The translations under genes were made by a program, and so were the position numbers. Positions 1 through 12,048 of a stretch of 64,000 nt of DNA are shown here, in pieces. Within the stretch, counting starts at the first letter, position 1. Each line of letters opens with the position of its first letter. Source of the stretch: Hyphococcus sp. (GTDB lineage Bacteria > Pseudomonadota > Alphaproteobacteria > Caulobacterales > Parvularculaceae); contig JANQON010000001.1 in assembly GCA_028289605.1 (NCBI GenBank), forward strand, positions 1 through 64,000, read 5' to 3'. The notes under the pieces are model-generated. The model searched no databases. It had not been told where the DNA came from and was given only the letters and a program-made list of their open reading frames with translations.

Positions 1-887
<887 letters not shown>

Positions 888-915
888 TCAGTTTATTCCG
901 TCAGCGACGCTTGGC

Positions 916-1797
916 CTAAAGGGCTTCAGCGCCGGAGATAATCTCGATGAGTTCCTTGGTGATCTGCGCCTGGCGGGCGCGGTTATACTGCAGCGTCAGA
1001 TTGTCGATCATTTCGCCGGCGTTGCGCGTGGCGTTGTCCATGGCGGTCATGGACGCGGCTTGTTCCGACGCAACGTTTTCGAGGAGAGCGCGGAAGATCT
1101 GGACCGCGACGTAGCGCGGCAACAGCTCGCGCAGAATGTCCTGCTCGTCGGGCTCGTACTCGTAGACCGCGCCTTTCAGATCCGGCGGCTCAACGCCCTC
1201 AGGAGCCTCAGCGGGAATAATCTGCTGCGCGGTCGGCACCTGGGAGACGACGTTTTTGAACTTACCGAAAAACAGCGTTGCGACGTCAAACTCTTCCCCG
1301 TCAAACCGGTTGAGCACTTCCTCCGCGATATCGTGGGCCTCGCCGAAGCCGATCTGGCGGACCTCCATGAAGTTCGTCTTCCAGACGATCAGATCGCCAT
1401 AGAGGCGTTTCAGCATGTCGTCCGCTTTGCGACCGACGGCGACGATCTTGATCTTCTTGCCTTCGCCCTGGAGCTTGGTGATGTGTTCCCGGGCAAGGCG
1501 CACGATGGAGGAGTTGAACCCGCCGCACAGACCCTTGTCCGCCGTTGCGACAATCAACAGATGCGTTTCGTTCTTGCCCGTGCCGGCGAGCAATTTCGGC
1601 GCATTCGGATTACCTTCCGCGGAGGACGCCAGGTTGGCGAGCACCGCCTCCATCCGCTCCGTATAGGGACGGGCTTCCTTGGCGCGCTCTTCGGCGCGGC
1701 GCAGCTTGGCCGCGGCGACCATCTGCTTCGCCTTGGTGATCTTCTGGGTCGACTTGACCGACGAGATCCGGTTTTTGAGGTCTTTAAGGCTCGGCAC
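916..1797 (-). CDS. atpG: F1 ATP synthase subunit gamma
   Basis: Central rotor shaft of F1 that couples rotation of the membrane ring to catalysis in the alpha/beta hexamer. The 293 residues are the usual length. The N-terminal helix starts [20 protein letters not shown] and continues through the conserved [11 protein letters not shown] segment. The C-terminal helix carries the signature [13 protein letters not shown] followed by [14 protein letters not shown]. It lies 14 bp downstream of atpA and 40 bp upstream of atpD, so it is co-transcribed with them. Confidence 0.98.
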   Translation of the reverse strand: MPSLKDLKNRISSVKSTQKITKAKQMVAAAKLRRAEERAKEARPYTERMEAVLANLASSAEGNPNAPKLLAGTGKNETHLLIVATADKGLCGGFNSSIVRLAREHITKLQGEGKKIKIVAVGRKADDMLKRLYGDLIVWKTNFMEVRQIGFGEAHDIAEEVLNRFDGEEFDVATLFFGKFKNVVSQVPTAQQIIPAEAPEGVEPPDLKGAVYEYEPDEQDILRELLPRYVAVQIFRALLENVASEQAASMTAMDNATRNAGEMIDNLTLQYNRARQAQITKELIEIISGAEAL

Positions 1798-1811
1798 CGA
1801 AGCGGCTCCTC

Positions 1812-3341
<1,530 letters not shown>

Positions 3342-3346
3342 ATCTC

Positions 3347-3934
3347 TCAGGCCTCTTTCATCACGGTTTTAAGTTTGTTGAGTTTGGTGCGGAGCGATGA
3401 GTCAATCATCTTTGAGCCGACTTTAACAATCAGCCCGCCAAGCAAATCCGGATCGACTTTCGTTTCAAGATTTACCGCTTTACCGACCATGGATTCGATT
3501 TCCATGCGGAGCGACTTGACTTGCTCGTCGTTCATCGGCGCTGCAGACACCGCTTGCGCGGAAACCTCGCCGCGGGCCGCCGCAGCATGCGCCAGGTAAG
3601 CGGCGATCACAGCGTCGAGGGCGAAGAGCCGTCGATTGGAAGCGACGAGTTTCAAAAAGTTCGACGTTAGCGGCGAGTAGCCCGCCTTGTCCGCGATTGC
3701 CGTGACGGCGGCCAGTTGATCATCCCGATCATATACCGGGCTTTTCAAAAAGGCGCGCAGATCGTCCGAGCTGTTGATGGCGGCTTGTATCGCCTTCAAC
3801 TCGCCTTCGACCGCATCGGCCTGGCTTTCTTCCGACGCCAGATCGAACAGCGCTGCGGCGTATCGGCCGGCGACGCCGGTAGTTGAGACGAAATCGCCGG
3901 GAGCGTTTTCGCTGGACCCGCTATCAGTTGGCAT
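3347..3934 (-). CDS. atpH: F1 ATP synthase subunit delta
   Basis: Peripheral-stalk subunit (OSCP-like) that holds the alpha/beta hexamer still against the rotor. The reading frame stays open far upstream, but the ATG at 3934 ([15 protein letters not shown]) gives 195 residues, the family's length. From there the delta signature [13 protein letters not shown] begins within about 20 residues. The C-terminal half carries [20 protein letters not shown], the conserved delta/OSCP motif. It is the first gene of the visible F1 operon. The 279 bp between it and the divergent glycosyltransferase at 4214 must hold both promoters, but I see no convincing consensus there. Confidence 0.95.
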   Translation of the reverse strand: MPTDSGSSENAPGDFVSTTGVAGRYAAALFDLASEESQADAVEGELKAIQAAINSSDDLRAFLKSPVYDRDDQLAAVTAIADKAGYSPLTSNFLKLVASNRRLFALDAVIAAYLAHAAAARGEVSAQAVSAAPMNDEQVKSLRMEIESMVGKAVNLETKVDPDLLGGLIVKVGSKMIDSSLRTKLNKLKTVMKEA

Positions 3935-4213
3935 GGGGGCCTTATTCTCACTCCTGTCGGAAACAGCGCCCACCGGGCGGCGGGCGCTTAAGACTTTGAA
4001 TTGACTAGCGAAATAGAAGCCGTGCGCTGAGGCGCGCCCGCTTCCGTCGCGGAACCGGGCGGACGGGTAGCATGGAGCCCTTCGCGACGCAACAATTGCG
4101 CGGCGGCGGGCCGTTGCGGCAATTCGCGCGCCGGGCGCCCAAATGCGCGGCAGCTTGTCGGACCCCGGAAATCCGGCTAGCGCCGGTGTCGGCAATACCG
4201 GTCGCCCACGCCC

Positions 4214-5272
4214 ATGTCCGAACGACGTTTTCACATCGCCCTTGGCAGCCCCATCAACGCCGCCGCCGCCGCGCGCGACGCCGCCGGCGGCCTGGCGCCG
4301 CGGCATTTCATGCTTGAGGTGGCCCAGCGGCTTGACGCCAGGATTTGGGAGCCTGACCTCAATGCGGCCCAACGTAAAAAAACCCTCGGCGACCGAATTG
4401 CGGCGATCCGCCCGTCGGCGGCGGCGCAGGCCGAAGCGATCGCCGAAGCGGCGGGCGACGACGACGTCGTTTTCTGCAACAGCGAAGGCGCAAGCCTGCC
4501 GATCGCAGACCGCCTCATCGCCGCAGGCAAGACGACAAAGCTCGCCAGCCTCGTTCACAATCTCCTCCGGCCGCGGATTGCGGCGCTCAGAACCCTGACG
4601 CCTGTCCTCAACCGTCACGATGCGATGTTTGTGGTGTCGACGACGCTCTGTGAGACGCTGCAGCAACGCCTGGGACGGGGCGCGGCCATAGAGTTCATTA
4701 GGGAACAGACGGACGACGTATTCTTTTCGCCAGGCCCCGCATCCAGCGCGAAAGCGCGCCCCATTGTCATGGGCGTCGGCATGGAGCAACGCGATTATCG
4801 CACCCTGGCGGAAGCGGCCGGCGCCCTCGACGTCGACATCAGGATCAGCGGGTTCTCTAAAGACACCCGCGTCACGGCGAAAGCGCTGCCCGAGCCGATG
4901 CCGGACAATATGGATCAGCGCTTTTACGAGTGGCGGGACCTGGCGCAGCTGTATCGCGACGCCGACATCGTCGTTGCCCCTGTGTTTGAAAACACCTACG
5001 CAGCGGGCATTACGACCATCCTGGAGGGTATGGCGGCCCGGCGGCCTGTCATTGCGTCGCGCAGCCGCGGCCTGACGGGGCTGTTCCCGGACAACACTGT
5101 GCGGTGGGTTCCGCCGGGAGACGCCGAGGCCCTGCGGAATGAAATCAAAAACCTGATTGCGCATCCCCAGGAGCAAGACGTCCTGGTCGCGAAAGCGGCA
5201 GCGCTGTTTCAAGCCGGTCACACGCTCGATGGTCAGGCGACGGAAATGGGGGAGCGGTTACGGCGCCTTTAG
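4214..5272 (+). CDS. GT-B glycosyltransferase (GT4-like)
   Basis: Probable glycosyltransferase of 352 residues; donor and acceptor are unknown. The C-terminal half has the GT-B sugar-nucleotide pattern: YRDADIVVAPVFENTYAAGITTILEGMAARRPVIAS (about residues 247-282, described here in parts), then a short loop and WVPPGDAEAL. The E-x7-E-like arrangement around EGMAARRPVI is what GT4 enzymes use to bind the donor. The N-terminal half is less recognisable. No signal peptide or membrane segment is visible, so it is likely cytoplasmic. It is a single gene divergent from atpH and convergent with the PagL-like gene 4 bp downstream. The fold is well supported; the product is not. Confidence 0.75.
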   Translation: MSERRFHIALGSPINAAAAARDAAGGLAPRHFMLEVAQRLDARIWEPDLNAAQRKKTLGDRIAAIRPSAAAQAEAIAEAAGDDDVVFCNSEGASLPIADRLIAAGKTTKLASLVHNLLRPRIAALRTLTPVLNRHDAMFVVSTTLCETLQQRLGRGAAIEFIREQTDDVFFSPGPASSAKARPIVMGVGMEQRDYRTLAEAAGALDVDIRISGFSKDTRVTAKALPEPMPDNMDQRFYEWRDLAQLYRDADIVVAPVFENTYAAGITTILEGMAARRPVIASRSRGLTGLFPDNTVRWVPPGDAEALRNEIKNLIAHPQEQDVLVAKAAALFQAGHTLDGQATEMGERLRRL

Positions 5273-5276
5273 CCGG

Positions 5277-5828
5277 CTAGAAGCTGAGGCCGACCCTGAC
5301 GCCGAGATTGTCAAGGCCTTCATTGTCCGTACACAGCCCGGCGTTCGACAAATGCGCCCAATAAGCGGACGCGGAGATACGTTCCGTCAGCTGATAACCG
5401 AGATCAGCCGAAAGGCGAAACAAACCGCGGCAGCCTAGAAACGTCGTGTGATTGACGCGCCCGGTGTCGATCGTCGGGTCAAACGCATCGGTTTCGCCGT
5501 TGTGAACCGCGCCGCCGACGCCGCCGTTGAGGTATACTCGCTTTGTGAAGTCGATCCGCCAATCGAGACCGGCATAGACTTGGCTTGTCGCATCGGAATC
5601 AAAAGCAACCGTTGCGCCGATCACGGGCCGCGGCGACAACAAGACCGACATGAATCGCGGAGATCGAAACACTGTTTCCAGATTGATCGCGGCGCCCTGC
5701 TCTTTGTCTACGCCCTGTCCGCCGAACCCTTGCGCTGCAATACCGCCGCGAAGCTCACTGATGACGCCGTCAGCCTGCGCCGGCGCGGCAAGCAACATGG
5801 CGATGCAGGTCAACACAGCAATGCGCAT
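5277..5828 (-). CDS. PagL-like lipid A 3-O-deacylase (acyloxyacyl hydrolase family)
   Basis: Outer-membrane enzyme family that removes the 3-O acyl chain of lipid A. The 183 residues start at the second in-frame ATG (5828), because this gives a clean signal peptide ending APAQA. The body looks like a small beta-barrel with alternating hydrophobic strands and ends with an aromatic residue (GLSF). The catalytic motif HLSNAG is present with His159, Ser161 and Asn162. PagL of Pseudomonas uses a Glu 12 residues after the Ser; here that position is Asp173, with a Glu at 170. The family call is good; activity on lipid A is inferred. Confidence 0.72.
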   Translation of the reverse strand: MRIAVLTCIAMLLAAPAQADGVISELRGGIAAQGFGGQGVDKEQGAAINLETVFRSPRFMSVLLSPRPVIGATVAFDSDATSQVYAGLDWRIDFTKRVYLNGGVGGAVHNGETDAFDPTIDTGRVNHTTFLGCRGLFRLSADLGYQLTERISASAYWAHLSNAGLCTDNEGLDNLGVRVGLSF

Positions 5829-5926
5829 GGCGGTTCCGTTCCCACTGGCTCGTCGGCGGCAGGCAAAGGCCAACCGCATTCACGACTTACACGGTAAATT
5901 AGGCGTTAACGGTTACGATAGTGTTA

Positions 5927-8125
5927 TTAGAGGAAGCTGTAGGGATCGATGTCCACAATCCGCCGCACCGACGCCGGCGTCTTCACCCGCGGCAGCCAGT
6001 CATTGAGATAGGCCTGGAGATTGACGTCTCGCCTCGCCTTGACCAGAAACCGCATGCGCGCCTCACCGCGCAAGCGATAGATCGGCGCCCGGGCCGGGCC
6101 CAGCACCTCGACCCCGTCGCCGCGCGGCGCCGCCCTCTTCAACGAATTTGCAGCCGTCTCCAGCGCCGCTTCGTCCCTCCCCCGCAACAAGATCGCCGCG
6201 AGGCGTCCATAAGGCGGAAACCCGTAGCGCTGACGCGCGCCCGCCTCCGCCGCGAGGAAAGCGTTGCGGTCGCCCGAACTCAGCGCCTGAAACACGGCGG
6301 CCTCCGGCTGATAGGTCTGCAACAGCGCGCGCCCGGGTTTCGCCGCTCTGCCCGCCCGTCCGGTCACCTGGGCAAGAAGCTGATAGGTCCGCTCCGCCGC
6401 TCTCAGGTCGCCGCCGGCAAGACCAAGGTCGGCGTCAACCACGCCGACAAGGGTGAGATCGGGAAAGTGATGGCCCTTCGCTGCAACCTGCGTCGCGATC
6501 ATAATGTCGATGGCGCCGTGCGCCATCGCGTCGAGCATTTCACGCATGGCGCGCGGGCCGGGCGCCGTGTCCGATGAAAAAACGCCGATCGTTTTATCCG
6601 GCCATCGCATCGCGGCCTCTTCCGCCACCCGTTCGACGCCAGGCCCGCAGGGCGCCAGCGAGCCGACGGCGTTGCAGTTCGGACATGCGTCAGGCTTCGG
6701 CATGGAAAAGCCGGTGTGGTGGCACACGAGCCTGTTCTCAAATCGGTGTTCGACCAGCATCGTGTCGGAATCAGGCGCCGTCATTTTGTGCCCGCACCGC
6801 CGGCACAGGGTCAGCGGGGCATAGCCGCGACGGTTGAGAAACAGCATAGACTGTTCGCCCGCGGACAAATTTGCGTCGACTTCCCGGGTCAGCGCCGGCG
6901 AAAGCCACCGCCCCGTTTCCATAGACTCCTGGCGCATGTCCACAAGACGGATGTCGGGAAGCGACGCCCCGGAAAACCGCGACGGCAGGCCAACTGCGCC
7001 ATAGCGGCCTTCATCGATATTGACGACGGTTTCCAGCGACGGCGTCGCCGAGGCGAGGATGACCGGAAATTGTCCGAGCGCGCCGCGCGCGACGCTGAGG
7101 TCCCGGGCGTGATAGATGACGCCGTCTTCCTGCTTGTAGGCGTTGTCGTGCTCTTCATCGACGATGATCAATCGCAGTTTCGCGAAGGGCAGAAACAGCG
7201 CCGAGCGGGCGCCGACCACGAGACGGGCCTGTCCTTCGGCGACGCGTCGCCAGGTGCGCCGCCGGGCGGCGGCGGTCATATCAGAGTGCCATGGCGCCGG
7301 CGCGGCGTTGAACCGGCTCTCGACCCGTTTCAAAAACGGAAGCGTGAGCGCGATCTCCGGCAACAGGATCAGGACTTGAGCCTCCGGATCTGCGCGCAAC
7401 GCTTCCGCCGCCGCCTCCAGATAGACTTCCGTCTTGCCTGAGCCGGTGACGCCGTCGATGAGCATGGCCTGATGACGGCGCTCCAGAACCGGCGCGATCA
7501 GCCTGTCCGCCGCGGCGCGCTGTTCCGCTGACAATTCAGGGCCGGGCGCCGCCAGGTCAGGAGACGCGAAGGGCGGATCCGGGTCGATGTCCACGGCGCG
7601 CAAGCCCCCCGCTTTGGCCAGGCCGCGCACGACGCCGTCGCTGACCCCGGCGGCCTCGGCGATTGCGGCGGCGCTTTGAGCGGCGGCGCCGGCGGCGGCC
7701 AGCGCCCGCTCCCGTTGCGGCGTTAACCGTTCAGGGACCTGCTCGCTGCGCACATAGCCTGTCTGCATCGCCGGCGCCGCCAGCATGTCGCCGGACCGCA
7801 TGGTCATGCGAAGCACCGACCCGAGAGGAAACATCGTGTAGCGGGCGGTCCATGCGATAAATTCGATCACATCCGAAGGGAGCGGCGGCGCGGGCGCCGC
7901 AGCGGTGATCGATTTAAGCTTCTCGGCGGGGACGCCCTCGTCGGCCGCGTCAGGCCAAACAACGCCATACGCCTCTCGCGGGCCGAAGGGCGCACGCACA
8001 AACGCCCCCGGCGGCGGCGGCGGCCCAGGCGGGGTCAGGTAGTCATACGCCTTGAAAAGCGGCATAGGAAACAACACCTTGACGCGCGAAACGGCGGAGC
8101 CGAGCTCTATTCGGGAGTCTTTCAT
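5927..8125 (-). CDS. priA: Primosomal protein N' (replication restart helicase)
   Basis: PriA recognises stalled forks and D-loops and reloads the replisome. The 732 residues are full length. The N-terminal 3'-DNA-end-binding region includes MPLFKAYDYLTPPG. The helicase core has Walker A GVTGSGKTEVYL and the DEEH box DEEHDNAYKQ. The zinc-binding insertion shows paired cysteines (CRRCGH, then CPNC). Late motifs include VTGRAGRAAKPGRAL. In this gene order priA commonly sits near the atpH operon in alphaproteobacteria, as seen here. Confidence 0.97.
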   Translation of the reverse strand: MKDSRIELGSAVSRVKVLFPMPLFKAYDYLTPPGPPPPPGAFVRAPFGPREAYGVVWPDAADEGVPAEKLKSITAAAPAPPLPSDVIEFIAWTARYTMFPLGSVLRMTMRSGDMLAAPAMQTGYVRSEQVPERLTPQRERALAAAGAAAQSAAAIAEAAGVSDGVVRGLAKAGGLRAVDIDPDPPFASPDLAAPGPELSAEQRAAADRLIAPVLERRHQAMLIDGVTGSGKTEVYLEAAAEALRADPEAQVLILLPEIALTLPFLKRVESRFNAAPAPWHSDMTAAARRRTWRRVAEGQARLVVGARSALFLPFAKLRLIIVDEEHDNAYKQEDGVIYHARDLSVARGALGQFPVILASATPSLETVVNIDEGRYGAVGLPSRFSGASLPDIRLVDMRQESMETGRWLSPALTREVDANLSAGEQSMLFLNRRGYAPLTLCRRCGHKMTAPDSDTMLVEHRFENRLVCHHTGFSMPKPDACPNCNAVGSLAPCGPGVERVAEEAAMRWPDKTIGVFSSDTAPGPRAMREMLDAMAHGAIDIMIATQVAAKGHHFPDLTLVGVVDADLGLAGGDLRAAERTYQLLAQVTGRAGRAAKPGRALLQTYQPEAAVFQALSSGDRNAFLAAEAGARQRYGFPPYGRLAAILLRGRDEAALETAANSLKRAAPRGDGVEVLGPARAPIYRLRGEARMRFLVKARRDVNLQAYLNDWLPRVKTPASVRRIVDIDPYSFL

Positions 8126-8204
8126 GAGCCTACGCGCTTGATCCAGGCGGCGGTTTCGAGTGAATTACCGCGCATCCTGTTTCTTATTCGCCGGTGCGAT
8201 CTCA

Positions 8205-9254
8205 ATGCGTTTTATCCTGTCTCTCTTCGCTTTTACCGTAGTGACCCTGATCGGCGCCGCGCAAACGGCAGAGGCAAAATACAGTCTGTGCAATAAATCA
8301 AGTTACGCGCTGTCGGCGGCCATCGGCTATGTCGACGGGGATCGGCTCGCCACGCGCGGATGGTGGCGCCTGCGACCGGGCCAATGCAAAGTCGTTTTGA
8401 CGGAGCGGACTAATCCGGGCCGGTATTTTGTTTACGCCGAAGCGATCCCCGGACACCAGGGTCCGTTGCGGACATGGTCCGGCGAAACGCCGCTTTGCGT
8501 TGAGAACTACGGCTTTTTTAATTTGCGCAACCAGGAGGTCTGCCGCGGCGACCCATTGAGCCAACGCAAGTTTTTCGAAGTCGACGTGACGGAAAAAGCC
8601 GGCGGCAATTGGCAAACCGACTTCGCCGAAGCCAGCAACTACACCGTATACTCCGCCGAGGTCGCCGGCGTTCAGCGGCTGCTAAAGGATGTTGGTCAGA
8701 ATGTAAGTCGCATCGACGGCGCCATGGGCCGCTCGACCCAGTCGGCCCTCGCCGCCTACCGACGCGAAAAAGGGCTCACGGACGCCAACAGCATTGACGA
8801 CGAGCTCATCGACACCCTCATCGAAGACGCCAACGCGCGCGAAGCCAAGCTCGGCTTTTTCTATTGCAACAAAACCGACAACGCCGTCTGGGCGGCTATC
8901 GCAGAGCCGCAGGACGATGAAACCTATGTATCAAAAGGCTGGTGGAAGCTGGAGCCCGGCGGATGTTCAAAAATTCTGAAAGGCGAACTGGCGCGCGATC
9001 ACTATTATGTTTACGGCGCTATTGAAAACGGCATCGAAGAATCGCGCCTTTCGGGCGGCGCCAAGACGTTTTGCGTCAAGGCGGTGATGTTCAACGCCAA
9101 GAATGAACTTGGCTGCAACGAACAAGAACTCGAGGAAGCCGCCTTTCGCCGCGTTGATATCGGCGGGGCGCCTTCTGCAACGTTCGAATTTACGCCGACC
9201 ATGTTCACGCTTCACTCTCCTGACGAAGAGCCGGCGCCGGCGCCGACCCAGTAA
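8205..9254 (+). CDS. Secreted DUF1036 - peptidoglycan-binding - DUF1036 protein
   Basis: Exported protein of unknown function, 349 residues from the ATG at 8205; a GTG at 8160 is the alternative. The chosen start gives a signal peptide (MRFILSLFAFTVVTLIG..AEA). Two DUF1036 copies are visible, each with a CNK motif, a GWW segment and a YVYGAI/YFVYAEAI strand, at about residues 25-125 and 215-330. Between them is a PG_binding_1-like helical module (VAGVQRLLKDVG through AMGRSTQSALAAYRREKGL). The layout suggests a periplasmic protein tethered to the cell wall. The even-numbered cysteines in each repeat could form disulfides. Confidence 0.8.
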   Translation: MRFILSLFAFTVVTLIGAAQTAEAKYSLCNKSSYALSAAIGYVDGDRLATRGWWRLRPGQCKVVLTERTNPGRYFVYAEAIPGHQGPLRTWSGETPLCVENYGFFNLRNQEVCRGDPLSQRKFFEVDVTEKAGGNWQTDFAEASNYTVYSAEVAGVQRLLKDVGQNVSRIDGAMGRSTQSALAAYRREKGLTDANSIDDELIDTLIEDANAREAKLGFFYCNKTDNAVWAAIAEPQDDETYVSKGWWKLEPGGCSKILKGELARDHYYVYGAIENGIEESRLSGGAKTFCVKAVMFNAKNELGCNEQELEEAAFRRVDIGGAPSATFEFTPTMFTLHSPDEEPAPAPTQ

Positions 9255-9281
9255 TCAGGTTACAGAATTCTCAGGACAGAC

Positions 9282-9989
9282 GTGACAGACCTGCGCCACA
9301 TAGACTGCTGGGTCTTCGATCTCGACAACACGCTGTACGCGGCTGAGTGTCGATTATTCGAAGAAATCGACGCTCGGATGACCTCTTACATTCAAGAACG
9401 CCTGTCTTTGTCGCATCAGGATGCGCGAAAAGTTCAAAAGGACTATTACGTCCGCTACGGCACGACAATGTCGGGCCTGATGCAAGAACACGACGTCGAG
9501 CCGGATCACTTTCTCGACTATGTTCACGACATTGATTTGGCGCCAATCAATGAGAATAAAGCGCTCGCCGCAGCCATCAATGCGTTGCCCGGCCGAAAAT
9601 ATATCTACACAAACGGGTCGACCGCGCATGCGGAAAACGTCGCCGGCGCCCTCGGCGTCTTTCATTTGTTCGACGACGTCTACGACATCAAAGCTGCACA
9701 ATATACGCCTAAACCGCACCGGGAACCCTTCGACGCGTTTGTCGATCGTTTTGGGATCGCGGCGGAAAAATCGGTCATGTTCGAAGATCTGTTGCAGAAT
9801 CTGGAGGTTCCGCACGCGCTCGGCATGACCACGGTCCTTGTGTGCTCGGACGCCGCATGGCTGGCCGACGAACCTCATGATAAACGCCCGGCGAGCATCG
9901 GCGAGAACGCGCCGCATGTGCACCATGCGACCAACGACTTGACGGAATTCCTGCAAACCGCCCGAACGGCCGCAGAAAGAGCGGCCTAG
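9282..9989 (+). CDS. HAD-family pyrimidine 5'-nucleotidase-like phosphatase
   Basis: A 235-residue HAD hydrolase resembling yeast Sdt1 pyrimidine 5'-nucleotidase. The nucleophile motif FDLDNTLY is at the N-terminus, motif II is YTNGS near residue 110, a conserved Lys follows ([10 protein letters not shown]), and the acidic motif is MFEDLLQN near residue 168. The start is GTG at 9282. It lies 10 bp before dapD, an arrangement common in alphaproteobacteria. The substrate is inferred from family resemblance; house-cleaning of non-canonical nucleotides is another possibility. Confidence 0.85.
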   Translation: MTDLRHIDCWVFDLDNTLYAAECRLFEEIDARMTSYIQERLSLSHQDARKVQKDYYVRYGTTMSGLMQEHDVEPDHFLDYVHDIDLAPINENKALAAAINALPGRKYIYTNGSTAHAENVAGALGVFHLFDDVYDIKAAQYTPKPHREPFDAFVDRFGIAAEKSVMFEDLLQNLEVPHALGMTTVLVCSDAAWLADEPHDKRPASIGENAPHVHHATNDLTEFLQTARTAAERAA

Positions 9990-9999
9990 ACAGAGTGCT

Positions 10000-10845
10000 A
10001 TGACCGATACCGAAACTCTTGAACGCATTATCGACGACGCCTGGGAGCAGCGCAGCGATATCAATGCGCAAACAACAGGCGATATTCGCGACGCCGTCGA
10101 TGACGCCTTGAACAAGCTCGACAGCGGAACGGCGCGCGTCGCCGAACCGGCGCCGTCAAAGGGGAACCTCAATGAGTGGCGGGTTAATCAGTGGCTGAAG
10201 AAGGCTGTCTTGCTGTCATTTCGCCTAAACCCGAACGCGTTGATCGCAGGCGGTCCTGGCCAAGGCGCGTGGTGGGACAAGGTCCCGTCAAAATTTGATG
10301 GTTGGCAAGCGGAAGATTTTCAGCGCGCCGGCTTTCGCGCGGTGCCGGACGCGACGGTCCGCCGCGGATCTTACATAGCGCCCAATGCGGTCTTGATGCC
10401 GTCATTTGTCAATATCGGGGCCTATGTCGGCGAGGGCGCAATGATCGACACCTGGGCGACGGTCGGCTCATGCGCGCAAATCGGCGCGAATTGCCACATC
10501 TCCGGCGGCGCCGGGATCGGCGGCGTCCTGGAGCCGCTGCAGGCCAATCCGGTCATCATAGAGGACAATTGTTTTGTCGGCGCCCGTTCGGAAGTCGCCG
10601 AGGGCGTGATCGTTCGGGAAGGCTCGGTCTTGTCGATGGGCGTTTTTCTCGGCGCATCAACAAAGATCGTAAATCGCGAGACGGGCGCGGTCACGTATGG
10701 GGAAGTGCCGCCTTATTCAGTGGTCGTTTCCGGCGCCATGCCCTCCGCCAAGGGCGGCCCCAACCTCTATTGCGCCGTCATCGTCAAGCAAGTTGACGAA
10801 AAGACGCGGTCCAAAACGTCCGTTAACGAATTGTTACGAGATTGA
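10000..10845 (+). CDS. dapD: 2,3,4,5-tetrahydropyridine-2,6-dicarboxylate N-succinyltransferase
   Basis: Uses succinyl-CoA to open tetrahydrodipicolinate in the succinylase branch of lysine and meso-diaminopimelate synthesis. At 281 residues it is full length. The left-handed beta-helix repeats are visible from about residue 120 ([20 protein letters not shown], then [19 protein letters not shown], then [19 protein letters not shown]). The C-terminus has the family ending with [20 protein letters not shown]. It is followed by dapE 51 bp downstream, so consecutive pathway steps are clustered. Confidence 0.97.
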   Translation: MTDTETLERIIDDAWEQRSDINAQTTGDIRDAVDDALNKLDSGTARVAEPAPSKGNLNEWRVNQWLKKAVLLSFRLNPNALIAGGPGQGAWWDKVPSKFDGWQAEDFQRAGFRAVPDATVRRGSYIAPNAVLMPSFVNIGAYVGEGAMIDTWATVGSCAQIGANCHISGGAGIGGVLEPLQANPVIIEDNCFVGARSEVAEGVIVREGSVLSMGVFLGASTKIVNRETGAVTYGEVPPYSVVVSGAMPSAKGGPNLYCAVIVKQVDEKTRSKTSVNELLRD

Positions 10846-10896
10846 AGACGCGCTGCGCGCTATCATTGCGGTCAAGTTGGTTCTAAACTGGCTGCT

Positions 10897-12048
10897 ATGC
10901 ACCGTATCGATCCAGTTGAACTGTCTCGCGCGCTGATCCGGCGCCCGTCCGTGACGCCTGCGGACGAGGGCGCGCTCGACGTCCTTGAAGGCGTATTGGC
11001 CGGATTGGGGTTTCACTGCACGCGGCTGAAGTTTGAGGACGTCGATAATCTGTTCGCGCGTTACGGCGACGGAACGCCCCATTTCTGTTTCGCCGGCCAT
11101 ACCGATGTCGTGCCTCCTGGCGACGAAGCCGGATGGAAGAACCCTCCCTTCAGCGCCGAACTCCAGGACGGCCGCCTTTGGGGCCGCGGCGCCGCGGACA
11201 TGAAATGCGCCATCGCCGCCTTCGCCGCCGCCGCGGCGCGATCAATCGAAAAAGGCGCTGTGAAAGGCTCCCTCTCGTTCCTCATTACCGGCGACGAAGA
11301 AGGGCCCGCCGTAAACGGAACCGTAAAAGTGTTGAACTGGCTGCGCGAACAGGGCGTCGCCATCGATCATTGCCTCGTCGGCGAACCGTCGAACCCAGAC
11401 GCCCTCGGCGACATGATCAAAGTCGGGCGACGCGGCTCCATTAACTGCTGGCTGACCGTGGCGGGCCGACAAGGCCACGTCGCCTATCCGGACCGTGCGG
11501 AAAACCCGATCCCAGCGCTGTTGAAAAAACTCATCGCCTTGTCGGAAACCCCGCTTGATGACGGCTACGAACGTTTTCAACCCTCGAACCTTGAAGTGAC
11601 GGACATTCATATCGGCAATCCCGCGCACAATGTGATCCCCGAAAAGGCGACCGCGCGGTTCAACGTTCGCTTCAATCCCAACTGGACCGGCGCCGCGATC
11701 GAAGCGTGGGCCCGGGAAAAAGTGGACGCCGTCGCGCGGGAGTCGGGCGCCGCGTACAGTCTCGACACCGTCATCTCCGGCGAGGCGTTTCTCACAACGG
11801 ACATGGACTTTATCCGTCTTATTCAGTCAGCGGCCGAAGAAGAGACCGGACGCAAACCGGAGCTCTCCACGTCCGGCGGCACCTCCGACGCGCGTTTCAT
11901 CAAGGACCACGCGCCCGTGTGCGAGTTCGGCATGGTCGGCGCGACGATGCATCAGACCAACGAAAACGTGGCTGTGGCCGATATAGAAACGCTGGCGAAC
12001 ATCTACGCACGCGTGATCGGTCAGTATTTCGAGCAGTTTGCGTCATGA
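10897..12048 (+). CDS. dapE: Succinyl-diaminopimelate desuccinylase
   Basis: Di-zinc M20 peptidase-family enzyme that releases LL-diaminopimelate from N-succinyl-LL-diaminopimelate. The 383 residues carry the expected metal and catalytic elements: GHTDVVPPGD (metal His and catalytic Asp), RGAADMK (bridging Asp), TGDEEGPA (catalytic and metal Glu), VGEPS, and GATMHQTNE near the C-terminus (metal His). The dimerisation domain sits in the middle, starting near VGRRGSINCWL. The stop overlaps the next start in ATGA, so the downstream membrane protein is translationally coupled. Confidence 0.97.
   Translation: MHRIDPVELSRALIRRPSVTPADEGALDVLEGVLAGLGFHCTRLKFEDVDNLFARYGDGTPHFCFAGHTDVVPPGDEAGWKNPPFSAELQDGRLWGRGAADMKCAIAAFAAAAARSIEKGAVKGSLSFLITGDEEGPAVNGTVKVLNWLREQGVAIDHCLVGEPSNPDALGDMIKVGRRGSINCWLTVAGRQGHVAYPDRAENPIPALLKKLIALSETPLDDGYERFQPSNLEVTDIHIGNPAHNVIPEKATARFNVRFNPNWTGAAIEAWAREKVDAVARESGAAYSLDTVISGEAFLTTDMDFIRLIQSAAEEETGRKPELSTSGGTSDARFIKDHAPVCEFGMVGATMHQTNENVAVADIETLANIYARVIGQYFEQFAS

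Noticed and set aside
3935..5221. Upstream extension of the atpH frame and its in-frame peptide opposite the glycosyltransferase
   Set aside because: The delta subunit homology begins near 3934; the extension is basic, low-complexity and runs antisense to a real gene.
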